A stretch of 64,000 bases of DNA from Aquilaria yunnanensis (taxonomy: Eukaryota; Streptophyta; Magnoliopsida; Malvales; Thymelaeaceae), in NCBI GenBank assembly GCA_039654915.1, contig CM077599.1:6698501-6762500 (forward strand). Direction: 5' to 3'. The position numbers and the translations under genes were made by a program. Numbering within the stretch: position 1 is the first letter of the stretch; each line of letters begins with the position of its first letter. The notes below the pieces were generated by a model. It made no database searches, was not told where the DNA came from, and worked only from the letters and a program-made list of their open reading frames with translations. Shown here in pieces: positions 12,589-26,700 of the stretch.

Positions 12589-15500
12589 TTTTCAATTCCA
12601 TTTCAATGCCCACACTTACTTCCAACTTTTTGGGTTTTTTTTTTCCATAGCCCAACAGTGTCGCAAGGCAATATTTGCACCCGATCACCCTAATTCCTTA
12701 CTTACACCTATTCGTTCTATTTGCCTATTGAATTTGAAACTGGGTTACTTTTTGTATTTCATATTCCAATATTTCCGCAGTTTCTTGATTTTTTTCTACA
12801 TGCATGCCTGCAATATTCCTTGCGTGTGAAATGAGTACCAAAGGTAACCAACTTCCTTTTCTTATTATCCGACAAAATAGTAAGGATTCACCGTTACTTT
12901 CATATCATTTTTGGTGCTCGATTACAAATAACACATCAAGTTAGAGGAACTAAAAATACATCAAGTTTAGATTTATTGTTGAAAGTTTAAATTTGAGTTT
13001 AGCTCGATTCTTCATACATTTATAGTTATTAATTAAAAGAAATGTTTTGGAAAATGATCTTTATAGAAACTAAGATTTTATCAATAATTACATATGACAA
13101 ATTTATATTTTTTCAAATATAATAAAAGATAAAATTGACTAGTATAAATTTTTTTAATAAAACAAACAGAAGAAATATGGGTATATTTTGTTTGGGAAGG
13201 AAACAGTATTAAGTAACTGTAAATTTAATAACGCAAAAGTGTTGGTTGACGGTGACAGAGGAAGGTCGGGCAGAGAATTTTGCATGGAGAAAGCAAACAA
13301 AGATGGTCGCTGTCTGTGGATGCAACAAGGAAGGCCAATAGAAAATGACCCTTAACAGTACAAAGCTACTTTATGAAATTTCCTGCGCATCTCCCACTCC
13401 GATTCCGCTGTGCCCCAGCGCAGCAAAAGTGTCTCCCTCTTCTCCATACATCTATCTTTTAAGGAAATTACAAAAAATCCTTACGGTGGGTACATTTATC
13501 TCTCTCCGATTCTGATAATTGTTTTATAGTAATTTTAAGTTTTTTTAACATTTTATCACAGCTAAATGACATTTTAAAAAATATATATTTTTACATTTAT
13601 AGAGTGAAAATTTTGAAAAATTAAAATTACTATTAATTATAAAAAATATTGATGTCCTTAAACTTACTAGAAGATGATTATTATGTAAGGTATTAAATAT
13701 CGTTACCGCTGAGTACATCACACCCTGAATTTTTTAAGGTATATCATATCGCATATTGTTATATTTTTCACAAAAAAATAAATGTTAGAATATTATTTTA
13801 AAATGACATAATTTGTTTAATAATTATTTTTACACATTTTATATGTATTCTAATTTTCTCATCATAAGTTGTCAAATATAAATAAAATATATATGAAAGA
13901 AAATATTTAGTTGAGGTAGCATGCACCAGAAATTCAATTGGGGAATATTTTTCAACACCATAGGAACCTTCAAGCTATTATCATAGTATCATCCATTAAA
14001 TTTTTATATTAATTAAGAAAAGTAACAAAAAAATAAAATTAAATGTTTATTTTATAATATTTTTATTATTTATATTTTAATGTTTTATATATTTATGATA
14101 TTTTTTATGTAAAATAAAAAAAATAGCTATAAAAAATAAAATAGTATGTTACGTACAATGTGATATTTGTGATATACTGTGATTTTTTGATAAAATACAT
14201 ACAAAAAGTGAGCGGTATGCGGTATACCGAGTGGTAAAATGACGAAATGTGAAAACATTTGTACCGCGTATCCGCACTAAATGATATACCACAATATTTA
14301 ACACTATGCTATCATACAATTTTAATTACAGTTTAAAAAGTTATTAAAATACAAAAAAATGTACCGGATAAAGTGTTGGTTTTCAAAAATAAAAAATAAA
14401 AAAATAAGGGTGATAACAAACACACAAATACATCAAGCCCTAGACGATAAAAAAAGTGTTTGTTTGAACCATCCTTCCCTAGTTTCTACAGGTACAACCA
14501 GTTTTAGTTGTTTATTTTTTATTTTAAAAATTTGGCCTAGTTTCGCATTAATTTTAGCGGTTAATATTAGAATTATGAAAAATGTATCTAAAGGTAGTTT
14601 TTAGTTTTTAATATCAGCTATTTAATTTTAATTATTGGTAAATTATTCAAAACTATAACACTAATTATAGAAATGATTGCAAACAAGGAGGCTTTATCAA
14701 TATTCCAAGCCTTCACAACAAGCAAAATCATTGTAATTCCCTTTTAGTGGATCAGTAATTTTCGTGTAACTAATGTTAGGTAAAAAGAAAATACCCTCCC
14801 TACATCCATATACTTTTGGGTTAAAAGTGAACAGCTCAATTTGTAACAACCAAATTTTCATGTTTTAATCAAAGAAGGGAAATTAAGAAAAAGAAGCTAC
14901 ATAAAAATGTTAAGTTTTGGAAAAAAAAAAATTTTAAAACGAACGAAGTCAATAAAACAAGGCTAAAATAATCGCTATAGCTATTTGGCACCTAAATTAA
15001 AGAACATATGAATTTTCAATTCTTAAATTAAAGTTAGGTATTAAATAATTCTTAGAATTTTAATTTCTTGCCAAATTAACGAGTGCCCATATATATGGCG
15101 ACCCCTTACTAGTGATGGATGGGTTTTATATAAATAATTAGGATGGACTTGCTATTAACAAACCCAAACAAACTAGCTAGCCTTATTATTTTTTTATTAA
15201 TGAAAATAAATTAATTTAAAAAAAGTTTTGATGCATTTTCTATACTCCATTAATTGATCCAAATGTTTATTACTTTTAAAATTTTTGAAATTGAGTTTAA
15301 CCAGGTTTTCTATTAATTGTTGAAAAAAATACGAAAAAGAAATACTATTAAGAAACTAAGTATAAGATTTATCTAGCATTTCCACTCAAATTTATATGTT
15401 TATGTGTAATTTAAAAAAAATTATATGGCCAAATTCAATTTCAATAAGTGAAAAACTAATGAATATAAAATCCTATAGAATACAGATTAGTTGCTTCTGA

Positions 15501-15956
15501 AAAAGGAAGAGGAGGATAGTTAGCCGATAGCAAATTACGGAGAATTAGCTTTTCTATTGTACTAGCATGTAGGTTTAGTAAGGTAATCACAATAGATTTT
15601 AATTAGGATAATTAGCATTTTTCCCTTTGATTAAATTAAACTAAATGCATGATTGTGATGCAGGAATTTGAAACGTCATTTCAACCACCACTGTTTGCTT
15701 TGATGACAGATGTCTTTTTGTATTTACTCTACTTACCCTTTTTCAAAATTAAGCTGGATGTTCCCATGTCCCCAGAAATTATACTAACAAGCATAAGTTA
15801 GAGAAGAATTAATTGGCCAACATCGATGGAGGGTGAAAAATTACAGAAGGGTTAACAACGGAGACTTTAATTTTGTTTCCCAACTTAAGAATATTAACAT
15901 TTGATTAGCTGGACATTGAATGAGATCTAGGGGAAGTTGATGACTTTAATGGCATA

Positions 15957-15974
15957 ACATACATACATAGATAC

Positions 15975-16005
<31 letters not shown>
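15957..16005. repeat. (ACAT)n/(AT)n microsatellite
   Basis: A run of acat units passing directly into alternating AT. A similar compound repeat occurs at 56059-56101. Confidence 0.9.
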
Positions 16006-17625
16006 ATTGAAATTCTAAACCATGATTGTATAATTAAGTCGTTCAAGGTAAAGGAAACGCACGCGATATAGGTTCACTGCAGTATTCATTCAAATATTAT
16101 ACTAGCATTTACTATCATGAGTGTTGATTTATTAATATTGTACTCATAATTTATATTATAGCGGATTAGGGTTTAAGTTTTAAGTTGTGTCAGAAATTTT
16201 TTCTATGGGTTGCAGTTTTATGTATTATATAATATGAAGAATTTTTCTCATAATATCTTATGATGTAATTCTAACTATTAAAAAATGGCGCTTCTAATTC
16301 AAATCCAAAGATCTTCTTTTGTAATGGATTTTTGCACGATTCAATTGTCAAAGTAATCGGTTTCAATTGTTCAGATTTCATAACTAAAAGAACTCAGAAT
16401 TGTAAGCTCACACACACACATATCATATGTACACATGTGAGAAGATAATGTCCAGACACATTCCCTATGACCAGTGCCAAAAAATTTTGGAAAATAAAAA
16501 AACAAAAAGCTCTGCCGTGATCATGTGTATCAAGAGAAAAATGGAAGGAAAGAAAAGGAAAATGATTTATGAGTAGTTCCTGTTGGTCCAAGCCAGGACC
16601 AAAAAGTTGTTTTAAGCTGAAATAAGTCACAAAAATTGTCTTTCAGGGGAAAGCAATCTATTTGTTTTCACTTACAGCAAAAGTACTGCATCAACTGATC
16701 CATGACAAAAGAAATTCTAACCTTTAACACCAAAAAAGTCGATCCGTATTTTCTTTTTCGTTTTTCTTTCTCAGAAGATATTGACTTTATTGATCTGCCA
16801 TTTAAATCCTCTTCATCATGATCATTATCATCATATATATATATACATATATATATAGGGCGGTAATTATCCCAGTGAATGGCGCAATGAAGTTGTTACC
16901 TCGATTGTAACTCAAAGCGGACTTGAGTAAAAAATCCGTTGGGCTTCCAGGTCAAATTTGGATCCTAGTAATTGTCTCCACCTCTTTCCTACTGTGTTAA
17001 TTAGTCCACAATTAAACAAAAAAATCCTAAAACCTAAGCGTATAAATTTTCTTATTAGATGATAAAGCAGAAAATTGTAGAGGGCTACTTGGCCGACTTA
17101 CGTTTAAATTGATTACTGCTTTTCTAGTACATTGTTCTGTAAAAGTTTGTGCACTGTCCTTAAAAATTTTGAAGAAAAGAAGTAAAAATCACATCTGAAA
17201 GTAAAAATTTAATGGGGAGGACATGGATTGGGCAGCGCAGCCCTACGACATGGGGTATGGCCAAGTGGGCTACTGGCAACACTTAAACTTTTTCCCAAAT
17301 ATAGGGTATAAACGAATATATTTCATAAGTCTGATGACATGGCTAGATATAAGTCTGATCCACGCATCATAGAATGCTTTAAACTTGTTAAGACTTCTAC
17401 AAAAATGGTAAACTGGCAGTAATAGTCCTTAGACTTTAAGGATAAATACACTCCGGTTCCGATTTCTCCTTAAAATTGGTCCCTATGAGGGTATATGGAC
17501 TATCAATTTGCAAATTAAAAATATCTATTTTAGCATCAGCTTTGTAAAAATATGCCACCCCTGATTATATAACTCATTATTCCGCAACTATTCGTTTTTT
17601 CAGATATAGCATATTATAATCGTTA

Positions 17626-17648
17626 TGTGTGTGTGTGTGTGTGTGTGT
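17626..17648. repeat. (TG)n microsatellite
   Basis: About 11 consecutive TG units in otherwise mixed intergenic DNA. Confidence 0.9.
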
Positions 17649-18432
17649 CCGGTACTGGAGAGCTTGTCAATATATAGAGTTTAGCGCTGGCAAAAAGAAA
17701 CAAGTAGAATAACTGATGAGCCGTGATGGTGAATATATATATATATATATCCTAGCTTCATATGTCAACTATTGTATAACTATACAGAGGGGATGAAAGG
17801 ACAATAACAAAATTGGAAAATAAAAGATGTGAAAAATTGAAATAAAACATGAGAGAAAAGTGTTGATGCAGGTAGCAGAGAGGGTACCGTTGGGGATGGT
17901 GGCCCCTGGCCTTGCCCGCCTCACGAAACTGTTATTTTTACACTGTATGAATAGTGACTGCGTGATTTATGTGTCATTTAGCTATGGATTTTTTTTTCTC
18001 ACTTTTTTTCTTTTTGTTTTTTTTTTAAAGTTTAAATTTATAAATTTTTTTCAATTGGTGAGAAATTATATATTTTAAATTTTAAAAAATTCATTTCTTA
18101 GAGTGGAAACATATAAAATAAGGGTTTTTAGTTTAATGTATACAAAAATTTCACATTCTTAGACCAAATTATGTCATCTAATTTTTATCAAATAAAATGT
18201 GGAAAATAAAAAAAATATGAATATTTTCCACATTCAAAATGCAACTTTACCCTTTTCAATTGTTCCCCCTCCCCCTCATTACTTAATTTTACTCATTTCG
18301 TAGCACATTTTTCACCCAAAAGATGAATCAAGTTTCATTTTCTTTTAGCAATTTTATATTGTGGCCTTTGAATTTGAATACCAGAAAAACATATTGAGAG
18401 TCAAATTGATGAGTACCACTGAAAGTTATTGT

Positions 18433-21252
18433 CTAGCTGATGTGGAGCACACCAAAACTTTGTATACTAGTAGATGATATTAGAATGCCCGTGGGGTGTG
18501 TGTTGCTAGGGAGGCTCCTTCGATGCTTAAGTTTGCAGTTGCCAAAGTAGAGAAAGAGAAAATGAGAGTGAAATGTGTGGTAAGGCTTGACCTGTGAGAA
18601 TTTCTTATGACTTAACTTGCTTGATCAACGGGACTTTTCATAGCCGAGTGGTTATGTTAGATATAAAGATCAAATCACGGGAGATTCACATAGATTATGG
18701 GGGCTTGAACAAAACCCTCGGGATATGGAGGTAGTTAAGTAGATCATGGAAGATCATGTGCAACTGTTCTTGGCATGATCTTATTGCTAAAGTCCCTAAT
18801 CCTTCTAATTGGGTGCATTGCTCTCCAAATAGATTTATTACCCTTTCTTAGTCTCAATTTAAGGGTGGGTTTTGGCACTTTATGCATTAGTTTGTTACTG
18901 AAGTGTGCAGTTTTTTTTTTTCTAGATTTTGAAACAGTAGCACCTGAATTTTTTTTGTTTTTGAAAGGCTTCACCTGAACTTATATGCCTTATTAATTCA
19001 TATTTTTCTCTAGTTAGATTTTATAAATAAAGCCATATTGAGGAAATCTGGGATTAGTACTGCCCACCTTCGACATCTTATCTCTAATCTATCAGGGTGG
19101 AGTGGAGATAATAAGGGAAAATTTCATTTGTTTGCTCCCTAAGAACCCACAGAAAGGGGTACTGATTTTGCCAGGAACATTGTTTGTGTTGCCTTAGGAC
19201 TTGTGATAGCTAACCTATAATCATTTTTTTTTTGTGTGAACCAAGATGAAAGGCTTTAAGCTAATGAAGAAGAAAGCTAGTGTGTTGACTACTAAGGTCA
19301 ATAAATTGAAAGATGCCTTCACTACATGTCATGACTAGGTTCTTGAAGTTTATGCTACTCCTAATGTGCCCATTTTAAAGATTACTATTATCGAGGATAA
19401 TGTGTATACTCCTCCTTAATTAAGGGCTTTAAAATAAGAAAGACAGTATAGAGCAAGCAAGTGAGAGTTTTTGTTATCCTAGACAATGAGCCTAAGGAGT
19501 CAGTGAATGCTTTCGGCGTGGTGCTTGCTCCTCGTGGTGAGCAATGAAATCATTTAGAGATATGTTCATATGTGTGGAATTTAATAATTGTAATTTTGCT
19601 CTTTCTAAGAGTGTTTCATCATCTCATACTCTCCTAAGTGACTCAATAGCCAAAGAGAAATTGAAGAAGATGATGGCAATGATGAAAGGAAGACAACCTT
19701 TGTCCTATGAAGGGGTATTTTGACCCATGATTCATTCTTTAGAAGTGACATAATGATGCTAAAGCAATTACTTAAATGTACCTAGAGAGTGACCAAAATT
19801 ACATTAGTTTTAACAGTCTAGCAGGAGCTAATACTACAACCAAGGCTTTAGAAGCTATTATTGCCTAAATTGTGGGTATAAACCTAGTGATATGTTTCTT
19901 TACATTTAGTTGCATTTCCGCTAATGAGAATTTTGCTCCTAGGCCATGTTGGTGTCTTTGAAGGCTACTTTGTTAACTGCAAGACAAAAAGAGGCCTTAA
20001 GATTCAACAAAGGGAAACTTATGACTAGGACTCAATAAAGGAAAGTCAAAGAAAGGAATCAAATAAAAGGAATAGAGACCAGGAAAATAAGCTTAAGGTG
20101 ATAATAGAGGATGTAGACAAATCTAGGTTAGCTATTGACGAATTAACTTATGCCATTATGTGCAACACCAAGGACTTGGAAGTGCAACATGTGACCATTA
20201 AGACTTTATAGACTTGGAGGCTATGGTCACTAAGAATGGATCACTTGGTTGGTCCCTAGCAGAGGCTTTCGTGGAGTAAGACCACATTGGTCATGCCAAC
20301 TTACAAATTTAGAAGAGATTTCATAACTAAATGGAAGAAAAATAGCCTAGAATGATCAGGTAAAGAAGGCAGTTAACAAGGCTTTCATGGACTACATTGA
20401 GAGGTTTTGTACCTACTAAAACCAAATGGAGCCAACAGCACCTAACATGGATCTTGCATTCTTGGATGTACTACACACTTTCCTTAAATGATTGAATTGC
20501 ATAGAGTGCAATCGAGATACTTTGTCCTAATTGCAAGGCTCTACTTTAGCCTACACTAACTTTAGATGGAAAAGGTTTGTCATCCACCCCATCTTGTAAA
20601 GAGAGACTTCCATAACCTTGCAATCTCTTAAATGTATCACTGAATTTCTTTGACTAGTTTAGGATGAGTGCAATAAATACTTTTCCTAAGTGGATTTACA
20701 CATTGTGCCTTTTTTAAATAAGTTTGTTTACACATTAGTGCGTCCTACTCAATGAATAAGCATTGGATGAAACAAAGAGGTGTTTTTCTCACGGTAGCCA
20801 TGATGATTAGTCATCTAATTAGGCCCTTTGGTGAGACAACGTCATGAAAGCAAACATTTTACAAAAATGAGGGTTTGGGGTTCCTATAGACAACACTAAT
20901 TAATATTCAAAATGGTGAATACAATAAAAATTCATTTTTTAAGTTGACGTGGGGCGTTGGAACTTTTTGCACTAAAAGATGATGCCAGAAGGCCATCGAG
21001 GTGTGCATTCATGAGAAGGCAATTCAACTCTCAAGTTAGCATTTGCTGGACTAAAGAATGAGAAAATGAGAGCAAAAAGCATGGTGAGGTTGTGATTTGT
21101 AAGGGTTTCTTATTTACTTTGCTTGGTCAATAAAATGGATTTTTATAGAATGACGGTTGTGCCGAATATACGGAGTCATGAGAGGTTAACATAGATCATG
21201 AGGGTTGAGGGAAAGGTTGCATAGAAGATCATGTACAACCATTCTTAGCATG
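18433..21252. mobile_element. Putative degenerate non-autonomous LTR-like element
   Basis: Two diverged direct repeats, about 18433-18778 and 20940-21252, can be aligned by eye: both contain gagaaaatgagag, a tgaattt/taagggtttctta-like block, a line ending acatagatcatg/acatagattatg, and finish cttggcatg or cttagcatg. The 2.2 kb between them has no recognised retrotransposon domain and many stops. The same-orientation terminal repeats suggest an LTR element lacking genes (LARD/TRIM-like), but no clean TG..CA ends or target duplication was found. A segmental tandem duplication is an alternative. Confidence 0.4.
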
Positions 21253-23280
21253 TTTGTTTGTTGTTGGTAAGGCATATGTTTATGGAAATGAGATCAAAAT
21301 TTTAAGCCAATTTCCAAAGCAAGAAAGATATTCACATGCCATGTAAATGATTATAGGGAGCATCATTGACCCAGGTTAAAGGTGTTAGCCCTTGTAAGGC
21401 CCTAACTTGTTGTTGCGCAACCTAAACCATGTCTTGGTCCATTATACCTAGTAACACCATTAGCAAAGTAAGCTGATGTGGTCTATTATGCCTTGACTTT
21501 GGTAACACACACTTGTTATATCTAATAACATAGTAAGCAAATTAGGCTGATATCTTTAGGAGTGAGCATTTTGTTAATCGGTTTGAAACCAATTCGAACA
21601 CAATGATTCAATTGATTTTCAGTTTTTACAAAATATATCTAAATTATCCGAATTACATATAAAAACTAATTAGAATCATCTGAATTATATTTTAGTTTAT
21701 TCAGTTCCTCTTTCTAAGGCCTACAGATATAATAAATGAAAACATGAGATAAATATTCAAAATTTTATATCTTATACCCAAAATTTAAAAATGATCAAAA
21801 CATATAGGCCAAAATTAGTATGAAATAGCTTTATATATGTATGATCAACATGGATAATGGTCAAATATTTATTGCTATTTAGTTTCCAATAACTGATTTG
21901 ATAATGAAACATGAAATTTCGGTTTTGGTCTGAGCATACCAAACTACAAAAATAATTAAACATTTTATCCAACTATAGTAAGTCTTTTAAGTTTGTCAAT
22001 TTTATCTGAATAATGCCTATCTCTAAGGCCCAACTTGTTTAGGGTTAATACAAGTGCATTAACATGTTATTTGTGACATGGGCATGATATACTTTGAGAC
22101 CATTTATTGATTACCCCTTAAGTTGGTTGAATTTATAGTCAAAGCCCATCCACGCACATTACCTCTTCCCCCTCAAACCCTTCCACACATTTCGCCTATT
22201 ATCCTTAATTTGCCGCCACCCAACTTAAGGCCTCCCAGGGACCCTACCATCCACCGATCAAACTTTCCATTGTCCACTGTCCACCGATCGAGTGTCCCAA
22301 CATCCACCTTCTTCCTAATTCGCCACCACCCCAACCAAAGGCCTTTTAGTCCAACCTCTCAGTAACCTTAACATCCACCGACCTGGTGCCAGACTATCCA
22401 CTGTCCACCAATCGAGAATCTTACCATCCACCACACGAAGAAATGCAACAAGAAGATTGCTCGCTTTTGCTCATTTTCAACTTTTCCTCAATTCTTTTTC
22501 TCTCTTGTTCAATTTGCAACTGTCACTGGAGGCTTTCTGGCACGATCTTAACGTAAGGTAGGAGGGGTGTGGTGTGCAAGAGGCGATGTTGGGGCTCAGG
22601 CATGACTGTAAATATGTGAATTTTTAAGGGACCTTTCATTCTATTTAAAACCAGTTTAGAGAGTCACGTCATAAAATATATTGACACCAACCTGTTAATT
22701 CAAAATGGACTGGCTGAAAATATTTCTTGTTGGGCCTTGACCTTAGCCCACACATACAATTCAAGATTGACAACAATAATTGTGATATGACATTGCAAAA
22801 GAGGTTTAGAGAGTGTCTCAGAATGAGAATTATGGAAGAAATCCAACCAACCAAAAACCCATGAATTCATACACATGTCACACATCAAAATGATAAGGCA
22901 TGGGTTACTTTCTGCAATATCATTACTAGTTGAGACACATGGCATAATCATATATACCAGATTAATTTTCATATATATGGAGTAAAAGATTTGCTTCCGG
23001 CATGAGTGAGACCTTTCGTATAATTAGAACTAGTCCACCAGAATAAAAAGTCTTGCTTTCTAGCTCGTAACTAAATCACCATCGGGTTCCGGCCTAACAG
23101 TTAGAGCTTGAAGGTAAGGGAAAAAAGTTAAATTATTTGGTTTATGTATGGATGAGGTGTACTGTGTATGTGTATGTGTATGTGTGCTCTGACTGTGTAT
23201 ATGCATATGAGTATGACATAAAATGATTGAGGCACAGCAGGCAGCAGAAGGGGGAGAGGCTTAAATTACTATTCCCCATT
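21253..23280. other. Intergenic DNA upstream of IDD-A
   Basis: No gene. 22140-22430 is a C-rich stretch in which tccaccgatc-like phrases recur about four times (imperfect minisatellite). The last 600 bases form the presumed IDD-A promoter region; apart from a TATA box at 23282-23288 and tgtgta/tgtatg runs near 23160-23190, no regulatory site is assigned. Confidence 0.4.
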
Positions 23281-23281
23281 T

Positions 23282-23288
23282 TATAAAA
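23282..23288 (+). promoter_or_regulatory. Probable TATA box of IDD-A
   Basis: TATAAAA, 437 bases before the start codon; transcription would begin near 23310-23320, just before a GA-rich leader. The matching place upstream of IDD-B reads ctttaaaacc on the minus strand, and the flanking bases (aaaacccagaag against aaaaccagagg) can be aligned, which supports the assignment. Confidence 0.5.
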
Positions 23289-23371
23289 CCCAGAAGACAA
23301 CAAGAGGTGGGGGAGAAAGAGTCTGAGAAATAAGAAGAAAAGAAAAAAAGAGAGGCAAGATAGATAGATAG

Positions 23372-23473
23372 ATGATGGGTCTATCCTTCGATTGTTTTCT
23401 TTCCATCCACCTCCGGATTGTAGCTGTCCCCTTAGATACTCTTCTCTTGGTTCCTTCTGGGTTTCTTCTGTAG
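23372..23473 (+). CDS. Upstream ORF in the IDD-A leader, 33 codons
   Basis: Starts with two consecutive ATG codons (23372 and 23375) and ends in TAG at 23471-23473, 251 bases before the main ATG. No other ATG lies between the TATA box and the main start apart from this pair. If the predicted leader is right, scanning ribosomes meet it first, so it could lower translation of IDD-A. The peptide (MMGLSFDCFLSI..., hydrophobic C-terminal half) is not recognised and is not shared with IDD-B, so a peptide-sequence-dependent role is unlikely. Confidence 0.35.
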   Translation: MMGLSFDCFLSIHLRIVAVPLDTLLLVPSGFLL

Positions 23474-23724
23474 TTTTCTTCTTGGTTTTTTCTCAATATT
23501 TCTCTCAGTCCTTTGGTTGCAACCGGATAACAATTTTACCAGAAACCTAACAACCAAGTGCTCGACCGCCCATACTATTAGATTAAGCTTATTCATTTCG
23601 CCTTCATCGTGTTCCTTCTGGCTGTTTCAATTTTGTTGCGCTTGCTTTTTTGATTCGATTCTTGGTCTAGAGGAAAGAACCAAGCCTCAAAATCGCTTTA
23701 GACGCGTAATTAGCTAGGTTGAAG

Positions 23725-26700
23725 ATGGCGGCCCTTCCACCTTCTCACGTCTTTGCAAGCAAAGGAGAGTTTCAGAACTCGATAATTCAACAGCAGCAGC
23801 AGTCGGCGACAACACCAACTTCCTCAACTGCTCCACCACCTCAGAAGAAGAAGCGAAACCAACCCGGAACACCAAGCAAGTACCCCTGTATCACTAGTTA
23901 TCATCCACCTGATCGACAAAACAAAATACCCTTTTGTCTGGTCTCTCTTTTTCTTGCTAACCCTAATTCCCAATCAGCTTGGCATGTGCTTCTTGTCACC
24001 TTCTTCTTTTTGAACTCTTCCAATTAACAGTTACCTGCCTATCATTTTTCCCTTCTGTTTCCAGATCCAGATGCCGAAGTGATAGCCTTGTCGCCGAAGA
24101 CGCTGATGGCGACGAACAGGTTCATATGCGAGGTGTGCAACAAGGGGTTCCAGAGGGAGCAGAACCTGCAGCTGCACCGGAGGGGCCATAACCTGCCGTG
24201 GAAGCTGAAGCAGAAGACGAGCAAGGAGGTGAAGCGGAAGGTGTATCTGTGCCCGGAGCCGTCGTGCGTCCACCACGAACCGTCGCGGGCGCTGGGCGAC
24301 CTGACCGGAATCAAGAAGCACTACTCCCGGAAGCACGGCGAGAAGAAGTGGAAGTGCGAGAAGTGCTCCAAGCGCTACGCCGTCCAGTCGGATTGGAAGG
24401 CTCATTCTAAAACCTGCGGCACCCGGGAGTACCGATGTGACTGTGGCACTCTTTTCTCTAGGTAAAAATTAATAGTGTTCATTTGAGTCACACCACTTCC
24501 CTTTATCATCATTTCGATCATCATTGTTTGTTTCTGCAGGAAATTATGGAAACATATATATTGTTCTGGTTCTTTAAGCTGTTTGTTTTTGATTTGTTGC
24601 TGGTTTTTGGATTATGCATTGTTTGTATTTCTGCGTGAAGTGTCGAGGGATCCAAGGGAGGACTGGAACTGAGATTAAATTTGCATAATTAATTAAAGGA
24701 ATTAATAACTGGTAATAACAATTAAGAGGGGGGGTTTGAATGCTAATGAATTGAAAGTGTTAGAAATTTAGACCTCGAAAAAACCGCCAGATAATTTGTT
24801 CCCATTCACGTGTTGTTAATTTACGCTGTGTCAGAGAGAGAGGCCTGAGGAATAATTTGTGGGTGGATTTGTTCTCTCATGTGAGCATCTTGTGTTTGTT
24901 CTCGTTGGCTTAGCTTTCTTGCTATATTGGGCCTAGCTAGCTAGCTATATCTCTCATTCAATTTCCGTTCAAGCATTAGGGTTGTTGTGGGCCGGGGCTA
25001 ATATATCCAAGATGGTAGGCCTCTCTTTATTAATTTCTTTCCCCTCTCTACACTACAGATTTTGTACTCCTTTTCTTTTTCTTTTGGAAGGGTAAAAAAT
25101 TTATTTATTTATTTTTTAAAAGCTAGGTTGATTTTTCTTAGTTGCATTGAGTGGAAATTTGACTGTACTCGGAATGTGGCAAGGGATGGTGACTTTAGAT
25201 GGTTATGGGAAAATTCTTTGAGGGGGTGGTGGGTTGTTCATCTGGGTCTCTTTTTTGCATTTATTGAGGTTAGTACCAGTCCAGTTATTATATATTAGGC
25301 ATTCTGCAGCTGGAATTCCAGGGGTTTTCGTCAAAGTGGAAAAGGATTCTCCACTTCATTTATTAAAGCAAGGCTACTCAAAAAGGATGTTTGAGTTTGA
25401 TTTGATTTATGATTTCCAAGTCAATTCTAGTCTTGGTACCCCTCTTGTGATCCTAATTCATATCATTCAATTCATCATTCACAAGTTCGGAACCGGTTCC
25501 TTTATTTTTCTTTTCCCAATATAATTAATTTACCCACCTTTTATGTTTTGAATGAGTTTTCTTTAAATTTTTCTTCAAATTAACCTTTTCGATTCACATT
25601 AGACGACACAGATTATGGCACATCAGAAACAAATCACTTTACCATGTAGATTAGACAATAAATATAATATAGTGATATGCTCTAATTGCATATTTTAATT
25701 GACTATTCTGTGTATGTATGTCTTTAACCTGATCTATTATATACACATTTGTCTCAGAAGATCAGTACTCCCCATCCCAAATTTTTTATTATTAATATTT
25801 GTGAAACATTTTTAAAAATTTATATTTAGAAACTATAAAATTCATAATTTTAAATATAATTTTTTAAAAAAAATTTAGTAAGTATTAATATAAATAAATT
25901 TAAGTCAAATTTAAGTAAAAACCTGAAATAATTCAAAGAATTTGGAATACAAATAGTATCATTTTTCACTTTATCAACTTAACTTTGATGCGGATTTTCT
26001 TATGTATGTATAAAATGATAAACTATACTACTAGTACTTAAATTACCGACAATATTTGATCTTTCATTTTCAAATTTATTATTTATATGCAATTTTATCA
26101 CGTAAAATTTAACTTAAAAAACTCAAAATGGGTTTTTGTTTGGCAGGGATGTACTTTTTGGCCTGTATATGTGAATGCGGACGTTTACGTACCCGAAAAA
26201 AAATCTCAAAATAATTTTGGAGTTGGAATCTTTCTCTTTTATTTACCCTTAATTCAATCAAGATTTTATTTTCTAAGTACTTGATTATAAATACTACCTG
26301 TGTTGACGGAATTCTTTTTATTCATATATAGTGTTTCATCAGATAATTCAATTTAATTATTGTTCGTTTTTTTGAAAGTCAATTTAATTATTGTTATTAA
26401 TATCAGTTTTCAACTTTGATATATATAGGCGGGACAGCTTCATCACCCACCGAGCCTTCTGCGACGCTTTGGCTGAAGAAACGGCCAGACACCCAATGAG
26501 TTCTCATCTCTATGCCGCCGGCAGCAACCACATCAACTTAGGCCTCTCCTCCCAAATCCCGTCGCTGCAAGACCACACCCATCTGTCCTCCAACATCCTA
26601 CGGCTCGATGCCACCGGCCCGAAACTCGAATACCTTATCCCTCCCTCGAGTAGCAATCCCTCCTCATTCCCGCCTTTCTTTATCCCAGATGCCAACCTGC

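Larger units (their letters stand above)
12589..18432. other. AT-rich intergenic DNA, mostly featureless
   Basis: No gene supported. 13470-13720 is a fragment of the MITE family above. 13690-14330 has weak inverted similarity between its ends (ttaaatatcgtta and ttaaatattgtgg words), a possible degraded element. 13260-13440 is an island richer in G and C with no motif I recognise. A (TG)n run lies at 17626-17648 and AT runs near 16835 and 17734. Confidence 0.4.

Noticed and set aside
17860..18078. 72-codon plus-strand ORF
   Set aside because: Short, Phe-rich from T runs, no homology recognised.
18641..18654. tagccgagtggtta, like the start of a tRNA-Leu/Ser
   Set aside because: No cloverleaf or B-box follows at the right distance, and the aligned second repeat copy at about 21150 lacks it.
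23880..24191. Use of the GT at 23880 as the IDD-A intron 1 donor
   Set aside because: It shifts the frame by one base relative to the ID domain and stops early; the GC donor at 23876 gives the normal family sequence in both paralogs.
24031..24405. 124-codon minus-strand frame opposite IDD-A exon 2, and the similar 172-codon plus-strand frame at 62797-63315 opposite IDD-B
   Set aside because: Shadows of the GC-rich third positions of exon 2; the two resemble each other only because the exon is conserved.
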